Shown here one piece after another: positions 34,601 to 47,200 of a DNA stretch of 64,000 bases. Each line of letters starts with the position of its first letter. Position 1 is the first letter of the stretch. The DNA lies in assembly GCA_914767715.1 (NCBI GenBank), contig OU612068.1:4774001-4838000 (forward strand), in the 5' to 3' direction. The position numbers were made by a program, and so were the translations under genes. The stretch is from Membranipora membranacea (Eukaryota; Bryozoa; Gymnolaemata; Cheilostomatida; Membraniporidae). The notes under the pieces are model-generated. The model was not told the origin of the DNA. It did not search any database and worked only from the letters and a program-made list of their open reading frames with translations.

Positions 34601-37600
34601 CTGAGAGTCGAGGAAATACCACCCTGCACAAGTATACAAGTCACGGTCTATGATAAAGATGGCATTGATCGTGACGCACTGCTTGGGCGAGGCTTGACTA
34701 CAAACCCAGATAACTTAAGTTCAGTTAATATTGAGGAGATAAAAGATGGAGATAAGTGGATCTATATTATGCATTACCGCAGCGCGGAAGGTGAGTCGCT
34801 CCAAATGACACAGCTCATTGGTGATGCAAACTATCTTCCAGGTTGTGTTCATTTAGTTTTACAATTGATCCACCGAAACACCCATTTATCCGTATTTGTG
34901 TCATGCTGAGTAATATTTCTCTGTATATATACCTCCTACTTTAACAGAAGCCACAGATAATCTCCAAGCCCCTGAGAGAGAGCTCACTGGTAAGCGTTTG
35001 AGGGTCCAGGAGTACTATGACGGAATGGGCAGGTGTGCAGACAACTCGGTGTACATCACTCCACCTGATCTGGCACAAGGTAAGGCATTAGGACTAAGCA
35101 ATTGTATCATTACTACTGCGCTATAGTGTGAATTTTATCCAGTGTGATGTGTCAATGTCAATTGTTAATGTATAAGACGTCGTTATTGATATCCTACTCT
35201 CTTTGATAGTTTAGAACGAGCTTGCTGGTTTTTTTAACACTTTTATTGGCAGTCTATTTCATTCCAGTAGTGGAATGTTTTCCAATTAGTGCCGAAAAAA
35301 AAGAGAGAAAAGGAAAAATGTTGTGTCCTGTCTAATGCTGACTAAGCCAACATGTTGTGTCCTGTCTGAATGGCTGGGTTTGGGGGGGGGGGGGGGAGCC
35401 AATGCCAGGTCAGTGAAGTTACCTATCGAGATAAATAGTGATTGTGATGTGATTCAGTTTCGCTTTTACTATATCTGAATTTGTATCTCCATTTTCACAC
35501 ATACCCAAGATATGGTGTGATCCATCAAATATCAGTTTGTAGAGTGATCGATGAGCAACTGTAAAGGCATATAGGTGTATTTAATATTTGACATTTGTTT
35601 ACAGAGTATGAGCCTAAGAATGAAGACCCAGTCGTGGTGGTAAGCGGCGTCAGAAAAGATCAAAGGGATGTCATCAAAGATATCATGTCAAATGAACAGG
35701 AATCGGGAGGCGATCCGAAAATAAAACTGTTTACAACTAAATCTTCAGCCAGCAGTCATGGCCTTGTTGATATTACGATTACATATCGGGATAGCAGAGG
35801 TGAGGAAAAACTTGAAGACGATTTGTTCTCAGATGTCAGAATTTCTTTTTCAATGTTTATATTGCTGGGGATAATTTTGGAAAATAATAGGGTTGCGATT
35901 TCATGCCTTTTGGTACACGTTTTTAAGATGATTAGAAGCAGTGCTAGAGCTAGTGCTATGGTTTTTGTTCAGTTTTGAAATAGGAAAGAGCTGACAGTTC
36001 GAAAGCAGAGAAATTGTTTCCTGGTAAATATTTAGCCAATGCCTTGGCTCTGATTGGTGGATAGGGAGAAGAAGAGTCAACGCCAGGTCATATTGTACTC
36101 TCAAGAAAGTTCCTTCAACCTTGGCATTGCCTAACATTTGATAAATGGATGTATTTTTTGGGCTGGCTTAAGCTCTCCGATCATATCTCCTGATAGCGCA
36201 TAGTTCGAGTGTCTGCTGAGAGATCCCGAGAGTTGTTGGCTCTTAACCACATCTGGTCATCAAAATTATGCAATATCTCACATTAGTTATAAGTTATGCA
36301 ATGCTAATGCCGAAGTAGTCCAGAAGCAGCTGTAGCATACAATGTTATGAAAAGGACGATATTTGATAGCAGCATGCTGATCAAGTTTTATAGTTCATTA
36401 GTGTATGTTCTGTAAAATCCACCGTGTGTGCCCAATTGTATTGGTGTTATTTTGAAATTATTGGTTAGAATTAGTCAGAATAGGAATTATGTCCCAATAC
36501 ATATATAATGTAAAAATCGAACACCTTTTAATCTATAAATAATATGATCACTTCAACTGGGTACACCCGGTGAATTTTACAGCACATACACCACTAGAGT
36601 ATAAAATGTGATCAGTATCCTGCCATCAAAAATTTCCGTGCCATCAATTTCAGAACAGGTATTACTAGGCTGCTTCTGGCCCAAAGGTTCTTTCCTAGAA
36701 GTACCATATGAACTTGCATTGGCTCTTCTTCTCCCAACCCACCAATCAGAGGCAACACATTGTATAGTAAATATGGGTCTCTCATTCCCAACATGTTCTA
36801 TTTTATTTCAGTGTGCACACGGGTATTTCAACACCATAGGCAGAATGGCATAACATTGGATGGCACAAAACTGAATATCCAAGTGACACCCCCTACAGTC
36901 ACTGAATCTGATGATCTTCACAGTGTTGAACTCTCTACATCTAATCCGAACACAGACCCTGATATCTTGCAGTTCTATCTGGCTGCATTGGCGGAGAACC
37001 CTGTTACCCAGCTAGTATTCAACAAAACCAACCAGTGTCATGCACAGGCAACCTTTGACGATAAGCTTGGTATGTATCAACAGTGACGATACCATAGTAA
37101 TAGATTTTCATCACAACTTCCTTCACTCACGTAAAAGTATGCAATCAGTTTCATTTTGCTATCTTTTATCAGCTTTCGCTGACTTAGCAGATCTTCATTA
37201 TTTGATTGTTGATTTTTTTGAACACTTTTATTGGCAGTCTATTTCATTCCAGTGGCGGAATGTTTTCCGAATGGTGCCAAAAATAAAAAAAAGGAAAAGG
37301 AAAAAAAGAAAGCTTGAGAATGAATATAAGTTAAGATGGAAATAGATTATTTGCATAACTACCAGATGATGCTGGCTACAGTATTTATATGAGAGCTGTA
37401 TTTCATATTCCAGATTTCCGAAAGCTCTACAACCTCCACATGTCTGCCAGACATCTTATTGATGCAGATCTGGAAATACGATCAGCTAAAAAGATCACTG
37501 ATCTGGTAGCGAGTGGCAAAGACTTGACAAAGGAGGGACTCAGAGCTCAAATCTCTAGCATCCTCGTCAATGCAGGACATGAGAAACCGTCTGTGAATAT

Positions 37601-38255
37601 AGAAACCACCATCATCGATACAGGCTCAAGACATCACACGATTCGCCTAAGCTCTTTTGAAGGTCAAAGCTTTTTCTTTTATACTACTATACATGTTTTG
37701 TTATTCTAACGCTATCTTTCATTTTGTCTGAATTGCAAAAAAAAACCATATAGCCAGCTGTGTTGTTAGCTCATAGGATTGAGGTTGGATTGAAGTTTAT
37801 GATACATTTATCCCTTGCAAAAAACCAGAATCATGTTAATATAAACAATTTCTTGTATTCACTTTTTTAGAACGGGAATGCATTCAAGAGCAGAATTTGC
37901 GTAAATGTGACAAACTGCTCCCATATTCCGACCACATTGGCAGTGAATTCGGTGATTCCGGATGCTATATTCGAAGGATTTCACTAACAAATATCTACAC
38001 TAATGATGATCTCAAGCAGATTGTTTATGAAAGGGTATTGTTAGCTGATGCAGACCTGAGAAGTGGAGTTCAGGGAGTTAATGTGACAGCTCATCGTGAT
38101 GGAGATATCGCCAGTCCCACCATCATCACGGTTACGATGGCGAAGACCGGCAATTTCAGGTATGTCACAATGATGGGTTTCAATTCCCTTACAGTTAAAG
38201 GGTCAGTCCTATTACAAAAGTGAATATACTACCCCAGTAAATAAAATATTGTGAG

Positions 38256-38295
<40 letters not shown>

Positions 38296-41200
38296 TTTTA
38301 TTGTCATTCTACATCATCTTTAGGAATGTTTTTCATGCAGTGACAGAACAAAAAAGAAAAAACTTAAGCGGAGAGAAAAAGAAAAAATACTCAAGTAACA
38401 AGAATTAATAGGATATAAAGTGCTTTGATAGTTGTTGTTTAAAATGAGTAAGTTTAGTTGCTGAGCGTATCTGAATTGGTAAAGAGTTAAAAGTTGTAGT
38501 GATTTTTTGTCTTAATTGATCAGTGTGATAATGTAATAGGTATTTGTCTCTAAAAAAGGTTTTAGAGCTAGCTGGAATAAAGCCTTCCAAAAGAAAGTCA
38601 GGTGCAACCAAATGCAAAATTTGAAAACCAAAAATACAGGTGAAATGACCAGCAAGGAGTTCAGAGGGCAAATTAAGATTATTAAAAAATTTAAATTGTG
38701 GAAAGTAGCATTTTAGTTCTTCTTAAAATATATATAAATCACCATGATCCACTATGATCCAAATTTTCAGACTTTGCAACAGTTTTACTGCAATTAGGTT
38801 CACAGGCTGGTTTATTTCATATGCCCTAAGGACTTTTCTGCCTGAGAGCTTTCAAACCATGACCAACATGACCTAGAAGGACTGGCACTTTAAACTATAT
38901 TTAGAACGCAACACACATTTTCACAGTATTTGGGGTATGCAGTTTGATCCGGCTTGCATGTGTTTGGAATTGCCCCCCTCAGGGCCTAACCAATAAAAAG
39001 ATAGTCTGAATGCATACAAAGTGAATCAAACTTATCTTCGATCTGGGAAAAGATACATTTTGTTCACGTCATATTGTTTATAAACAAAAGTTGAGATGTC
39101 CTTACCCAGTATAACCAAGGAGTATAACTGGGTCTGTGAAAGTGAGTATAGAAGTAGATTCGATTACTCACTTTAATGTTGTAGGTCCTATCTGCATCTA
39201 GTGTCCCATCTTGGCAGTTTCATTGACAAAGAAGTCGAGCAGAGGGGTGTAAGAGAACACTCACTCGAAATTATTGATGCCGTCAAATTCAAATTCATCC
39301 GTCTTCTGAAGAGCCGTGCGCATGACATTGACGGATATGAAGTCCAAGAGGACCCTGAGCTGCCTGTGTTCAGAATATTCTGCACCGACAAAATATTTAC
39401 TGAACTTAAACTGAAACTTCAGGGGTTGAGGCGAGATACTGAGCATGCTGGCACAAAAATCATCCCTCTTCACAATCCGTTGATGGTTATCTTTCTAAGA
39501 GAGAGTGGATTCCTGGACAAGTTGAAAAAAAATTACAATTTATGGGCTGTAGATGTGGTAGGGGAAGACTCAATAGAGCTCCAAGGTCATAATGACAACA
39601 TACATCAGGCAGCAAATGCAGCTTATGCTGTAAGTGTAAAAGTCCATCACAGAGAATTACCAAGGACCCCAGAGTTCTTAGTCGTCAAACAACAGCCCGC
39701 ATATACAGACTTGGATTCCAATCCTAATCTGGTAATTAACTTTGATTTAAATGGCAAGGTCACACTCATCTCTGATGACAAAACGCTAGTAGACCAAAGC
39801 TATAGCCGTCTGAGTGAGGTCTACTTCGACGAATCCTCTGTGAGTTTAGATGAAGAGCAGTCGAGATATCTGGAAACATCAAATGAAGAATGGATGAAAT
39901 TCATTGAGGGCATTGATGGACTCTTCTATCATGAAATAGTTCCCAAACACAGAAACCTCCATTTGATTGGCTTATCTTCAAGCAAACCTCAAATTGAGAG
40001 AGCCATCGAAAAGTTTTTGGATCAACATGTGATCAAAACAATAGCTGCTGGATATGTGTGCGACAAGAATGTGATGAAATTCATACAGACAAATGACAGT
40101 CAACAACGAAAACTCCGTGGCCTTGAAACACAGCATGGTGTGGAGATCATCATAAGCGATAGTGGATTCCTGATAGCCGGACCAAAAACTCAAAACCAAC
40201 ACGTAGCTGTTCTCCTGAAACAGCAGCATGATTCTGTACAACAAGGGGAACACCAAGTTTCCAAACTTGCAGACATTCAATACATCCGTGAAACCGCTGA
40301 TTTTCTTGATGTTATCGGAAGGGAGCAGGACAGTCTGCTCGTAAAACGATCATCAACCTTCAATACTTCAGCCCACAAAGACAGTCTCTTTTCTGTCACT
40401 TTTCCGAGCGGCTCTGTCTGTGAAGTCCGAAAAGGGGACATAACAGCTGTTACCGACTGTGATGCTGTTGTGAATCCAGCTAGTGAAACACTCAGGCTTG
40501 GAGGGGGTGTTGCCGGAGCTATTCGCACTAAAGGTAGGAACTCATCTTGTAAATAAGAAGCCATAATTACTCCAGACGAGTAATTTGCAGATGTAGGAGG
40601 AAAAGTTTTCTATCTTGCATAGGCTTGAAATAGTGAGAAATGTGACCAGCAAACTTTAACTCAACCTAATTACATCTACTCTATAATATAAGGTGTACAT
40701 AGATTATCTTTATAAAATGAATATTATTAAAGGGCAACCAAGGTTTTGCAGCAATACATTAATGGGTAGCAAATAATGTGCTGGGCAGCATCAGCTTTGT
40801 GCATTACGCGATGCAAAACTCAAAGTAGTTGCTGACTCTAAGCTGGGTAACACTTCAGTTTAGGGGAGGTTCCAAGACTTTGCTGTAATAATTATAGAGC
40901 ACAGGCTAAATAATAACAGGAACAGGAAACTGCTATGTGGTATTCTCTTTTAGCTGAGTTTGAGTACCTGATGGAAGAAATGTTTCACAAGATTTCTGGC
41001 TGAATAATCATCCGAATTATATTTTGTCTTTTTCCCCATGCAGAAGGTGCAATCTACTATTAATCAATGGCCATCAATGAGAAGTTGTTTGAAACCTTGG
41101 TTGCCCTTTAACTGTCAACTTAGCTAGTGAAAATTGCTGTAAGCCAACATTGAGTTTCCCCGACTAGCTTGTATTTACTCCATTAGGGTATATATCTATG

Positions 41201-44200
41201 ACTTACAAAATTGAACCAAAGTTTAATTGTATTATCGTATCATTTCAGATGACACGACTATTTGAAACATTTCAGCATAGGACTAATATGGCCTTGGTAT
41301 ATTTTACTCAGCAGACTATTGTTTGTAGGAGGGTCTATCATAGAGCGTGAATGTAAAGCTTTCTTGAGAGACCAAGGTAGAGAGCAACTAGTTCCTGCAG
41401 AAGTGATGTCAACTTCTGCTGGGAGTCTACCATGTAAGAGGGTTATTCACGCTGTTGGACCAAGATGGCGCAGCTCTGCCGCCACAGATTGCAAAAGGTC
41501 TTTGCTGTACTGTGTGACCAACTGTTTCGACCAACTGAAGGATGACGGCCTGAGAACTATTGCGATCCCTCCAATCAGCACAGGCATATTTGCGTTTCCT
41601 ATTGAGCTAGCAGCGCCTGTCATCATAGAGGCAATCATTGCTCGAGAGCGTCAAGGAAAACTGCCGGCTAGGGTGGTATTAATCGATAATAAAGACGACA
41701 GTTTGAGTTTATATCGAATGGCGTTACAAGAGTCTGGATTTGGCCAGCTGCCAACCAGGGAGGAGGGTAAGTTGCAATAAATGTGTGACTTATAACAAAC
41801 ATCGTTTTATGAATGTTTTTTAACACAATTTTATTTTAATTTAAATGATCTAAAGAAATTGGTCTTTCGCTACATTATAGGAAATTAGTTTGATTGAAGA
41901 TAAAATCGCATGACTAAAAGCTCTGTTTCTTTCCTAGATATTGCATCCGGTACATATCCTACTTATGAAGAAGCTGTTGACCATGTGTACGAAGCAATAG
42001 ATGAAGATATCGCCGCAACATTAGGTGCAGCAGGTATTTTGAGCAGAACTTGTCATATTATTGAGATTTTAATTAATTTTGACAATGACATTTCCCTTGT
42101 CTGCCTTTTGTCATCGCATGCCAAAGTCATTCATTTAACTTGCATTGCCTTAATTTTTTTTCAGCACCCATTGCAAATAGTGGATCAGCTATGAAAGTAA
42201 CTGACAGAAGTGTTACCTGTCAAAATGGTACTGTGATCAGCATCAAAGAAGGGGACTTAACTAGGCAAAAGGTACTGGTACAAAACCTGGATCTAATATC
42301 TACCTTATGCAGTAGTAGCCTGTCTTGTCAAGCTTCGTCCGGTTGGTCAAGACAGGCTACCAGCATACATACACAGTTACACACCACACTGACCAGTCAG
42401 GAGTGGTCTTGCGGACCTGTGTTCTTAGTATCCAGGTTCGATTCCCGATGCCGTCCGTCATTTCTGATTTGGCACTGGCAACCCATTCATTCTCGCCAGG
42501 TCTGTTCGGATCAGGGCCATAAGTACAGGAGGTCTACTGTGTGCTTGCACTCAGTATAAAGATCCCCCTCTGCCTCTCCGAAAAAAGAGTAGCCGGCAAC
42601 TGCGGGAAAGGGTATAGGGTACTACCCCACACAAGCCACATGCGCTTAAGGGGTCCGTTAAATAGGGCGGTCAAATAAGATCTATTGTAGAATACAAGTG
42701 TTTTACCATTCCAAAATAATGCTCATACGGTTTTATTATCTCAACGTCTATGTGTATATATGCTCTTATTAATCAGTATACAGCCTTTGTAACACATAGT
42801 CTTCCCCTGCAAATTTGAAGCCGAATTGTATGGAATCAAATGGTCAGTTACTAAATTGACAGGGGTGTCTTGGAAAACAGGCAAATTGGATCAACCTTGA
42901 TCTTTTATATCACTCCCATCTACCAATTAAAATGAATGTTGGAGAAATATGTCGGTTAATTTCATGGATTGTTAAGCTTTGTAACTTGGCTCTGATTTAA
43001 AATCTTGTTTTTTATTTGTTTTCCAGAAAGCTGTGTGGGTTAACTCAAGTCTAGCCCCTGATTGCCAGCTAAGCAAAAGCGGGCTTGGTAAGGCAATGAT
43101 AAAGGCAGCAGGGAATCAAGCCGGTGCCTTGTCTATAAAATGTTACTCCTACCACGGGAAAGTGAGGGAGGGAGGAATTATCAGAACTGATAGCTACAAT
43201 AACTTATGTACAAGTATCGTCCACTGTATATGCCATCAGAAATTCCAAGGCAAACAGGTAAATTAGGAAGCCATCAACTGAGTTATTTGCAAATATATTT
43301 GTGTGTGATTGTATCATTTTCAACAGTCAATTTCGGGGTGCTTTGAATTAATACTTAAGGAGAGTAAAATTTATGCAATGTCAGTATTTCGTTAGCTTTC
43401 AAAAATTGGTGCTTTGTTACATCAAGGAGTTAAAGTCTTTAACTCCTTGGTTACATTAACTCACATCAAAACCAGCGAAATAAACTCAGCTAGTACTCAC
43501 TCCTCTTGGGTAATCCCTTTTGAGAAGTTACGATGACTTATGAACATGAAACGTTCCATATCAAAATGATGAAATTTCTTGATATCGCTAAAAATAGTTG
43601 TTATTACGCTCACCCCTTACTTTATTTGACAGACTCTAATGAGAATTGTGGATGATTGTCTCGGGGAATCGGAAGGAAACAGTGCCATAGTCTTCCCTGC
43701 ACTTGGCACTGGTGGGTTAGATTACCCTAAAGCTCAAGTCGCTGAGGCTATGTTAGATGCCATGCTCGATTATACTAGTCGTAACCCGATGACAAGCATC
43801 ACTGACATCACAATCATGGTGTTTCCATCCGACAAACCAGTACTGAAGGTATGTGTTATATTGTGGTGTTGTGTATTGATGGCAATTGGTAATACATCAA
43901 TAAGGCCGATATTGGTTGTGTTTCATAGAGCCATTATATTATATGCTTCTTCAAACAGGATACAGCATCAAAAGGAATGTGCACAGGCAACACTGTGCCT
44001 ACAGAGTTATAGTAAATAGGGAGTTGTCTTGCATCAAGTATAGTTAAAGGTTTCCTAGCAGGGTAACACACAAGACAAATCACTAACACCATGTCGAGCA
44101 CAAGAGGCTTTTACATACCTGTTCAAATTTTTATTGCATTTGAACATATAGGGGCCCCTTGGCCGCTGCTCAAATACACCAACGTCTAGCTGCAGCCTCA

Positions 44201-47200
44201 AAAACATGCCTCAATTGATGAAGGCCAATGATGATGCGTTTGTTTCCTCATGGTTTTATGAATCATTCATACTGAGTTCCTATTGGCTAATAAGTAAGTA
44301 TAAGTCATGTGACATTATGGGTTATCAACACGTATTAAAAACTGAATTTTCCACTTAACTATTGGATTTCTTATATATCAGTCAATTTAATGAGTTATAG
44401 ATGAGAATGCAGACATATATATCTGGATAATGTCTGATTATATCTGATTCTAACCAGCCATTATACCCCAAAGGTCACATGACTCATGCTTAGTTATAAG
44501 CCAATAGGAACTCAGTATGAATGGTTCATATAACCATGAGGAAACAACACGCATCATCATTAGCCTTCATCAACTGAGGCATGTTTTTGAGGCTGCAGCT
44601 AGACGTTGGTGTGTTTGAGCAGCTGCCAAAGAGCCCCTATTTTTTCAAATGCAATAAAAATTTGAACAGGTATGTAAAAGCCTCTTGTGCTTGACATGGT
44701 GTAAACGATTTGTCTTGTATGGTACCCTGCTAGGAAACCTTTAAGACAAATTCAGAATAAAACAGTATGTGAAGTTCACTAAACATATTATCTTATCTTC
44801 AGATTTTTGTAGAAACTTTATTCATTGGCATAACTTTCAGTCGATAAGAATGTTTTACAAGATCAGCCATCGAGATAAAAGGGAGAAAATAAATTTTCAT
44901 CCATTCAGATTTAACTTTTTCCTTCTACTACAAACTATAGCGCTCATATGCAAGTAGACTATAATGCAAGTGACCCTGTGTGTGTTTTTTCAGGAGTTTG
45001 AGAAAAGGCTTCAGGTTATGGCTGGTCAGATGACCAAACCTGGTGACTCACAGCTGCTTCAACAACAACAAGGTAGGGACTTATCACAATCGCAAGTAAC
45101 ACCAGGTAATCAAAATTTAAATATTGAAGAATTGTCAGCCAAATTTGGTGGTGCTAAAATGGCTAGGGCATTCACAGCAATCGAGTCTGTGGCTGAGACA
45201 TGTTCAGGCAATGATATGAATTCATGGAATAGTGGTAAAATGCACAGTGTGGCTATTTGTAGAGAAATTATATCAGTAAATAACTCAGTCAGTAATTGGA
45301 TCTCTCTAAAAGACTGTCAGCTTTAACGTTATGAATTGACTGACGTCCCAGTGACAACCTTTAAAAACTCAGACAAGCTACTTGACAAAAGTTAACAAGG
45401 GGACGGCTGTAGCATAAATTGCCATTATGCTTGTTTCCTGTAATCCATGAATATATATCAGTGTGTTCAGGCAATATGTGATTCAATGCCAATGAGCCTT
45501 CTCTGATCAAACACCCATGCATACATTGATGGATGCAAGTTGTTGTTACACAACATAGGACTCACAACATATGGTCTGATCATAAGTTAAATTCCATCGG
45601 TAAAATCTATTTGAGTTTTTGGATGTGATATTTTGTATGTGGTGTTTGAGTTCCACAAAGCTTATTCTTTTCATAGATAATGACACAGAGTTTACATGCG
45701 GTCACCGTACTCTCAGAATTTTACAAGGTGACATCATTACCCATAATGCACAGGCCATAGTGTGTACTACTGATGCTAGCTTCAGCAGAGGAGGTAAGCT
45801 AAGGATGCAATAACATGTATATGTATATATATATATATATATATCAGTAACTTTAAATAATATGGTTGTATATAAATACAACCATATTAGTTGAAGTTAC
45901 CGAATGGCATTACCAAAAGAGATTAGTATGACCAAATGATATGCGATCGGAGGATGGTCTAAAAATCTATATAACACTTGTTGTAACTGCCTCAATACAA
46001 TCACGAGACCCTTTAAACTGACGAAATTATTTTTGTTAATTTGTTTTGGCTACTTTTTGTTGTATCGCTGCATCACTCATCTTCCCACATATTTTGGTGT
46101 TTATGTTTTAGGGATCCTATATGAAAAGCTCAAGCAAACCTGTCCACAGTTGCATAATGTCACTAAATTACAAGGTATGTATTGAGTTTGTGTGTTGGTG
46201 ATGTTTTACGATATTTTATTGGGAGCATCTAGCAGAGGCATCTTACTGGTAGCATGGTTTACATAGAAAGGAAATAGCCACTGCATTGTGGTCATTATAA
46301 AAGAACAATAGAATCTGACATCACGTCCTGTGATGTCTGTTAGCAGACTAATTAACTGTCATCGTTAAGGCATGGCATATATAACAGTATGTATGTACGG
46401 TCGTACAGTATTCCTGTTACCTTGAGGGGTTCTGGAGCCATGACAATGCTGGTTGAGCAAAATCCTTGTTCCGTTAGTGTTTCAAATAAGCAAGTTTGTT
46501 ACCAATAATTGTTCACGCAGATGATATATAGCTCCTCCAAGTAGGGAACAATTTAGGAACGAGATCTCTCGATATTCCTTCAGTATAAATAAATTTATGT
46601 CCGTAACTGAAACTAGCTTAAAATCTGGAGGCTTTTACATTACGTATTGATCAAAGTCTCAGTCTATGTTTTGTCTATGGTTATAGCCATCTAAAACTCG
46701 GGCAAGTTGCTCTATAAAGTAATACAACTATTCGACTGTAGTATTACTGAGGAAAAAACGCAATCAATGAACCACACATGAATTGTGAATGAGAGCTATC
46801 ATAGATAGATATGCTTAGACACTGACAAGGAAAATATGAGTTATCGAGACCCAATTATTCTGTAGAGTCTGGACCAAGTCAATAGAAAAATGAAGTTGGC
46901 AAAGTCAAAATGAAGAAATTTTTGTCCCTGTTTTCAACAGATATCATATTTTGCTTTTTCTATCGCTCTAGGTGGCAACGTGGCAGCATACAACGCTTCC
47001 ACGGTTATGTCGGCTCATTGGGATACAGTACTGTTAATGTCAACTCCTACAATCAAGCTTGACCATTGTTGGGCAGAAAGAATAACTCAATGTCTCGAAT
47101 ACTGTGTCAAGAACGGGAAAAAGTCTATAGCTTTCCCTGCAATAGCAACAGGTATAATTATTCATATCTGATATAATGGTGCCGACGGTCAATGTAGTAC

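Noticed and set aside
42390-42460. tRNA gene
   Set aside because: The B box is good but the acceptor and anticodon stems do not pair, and a non-tRNA body follows; called as a SINE.
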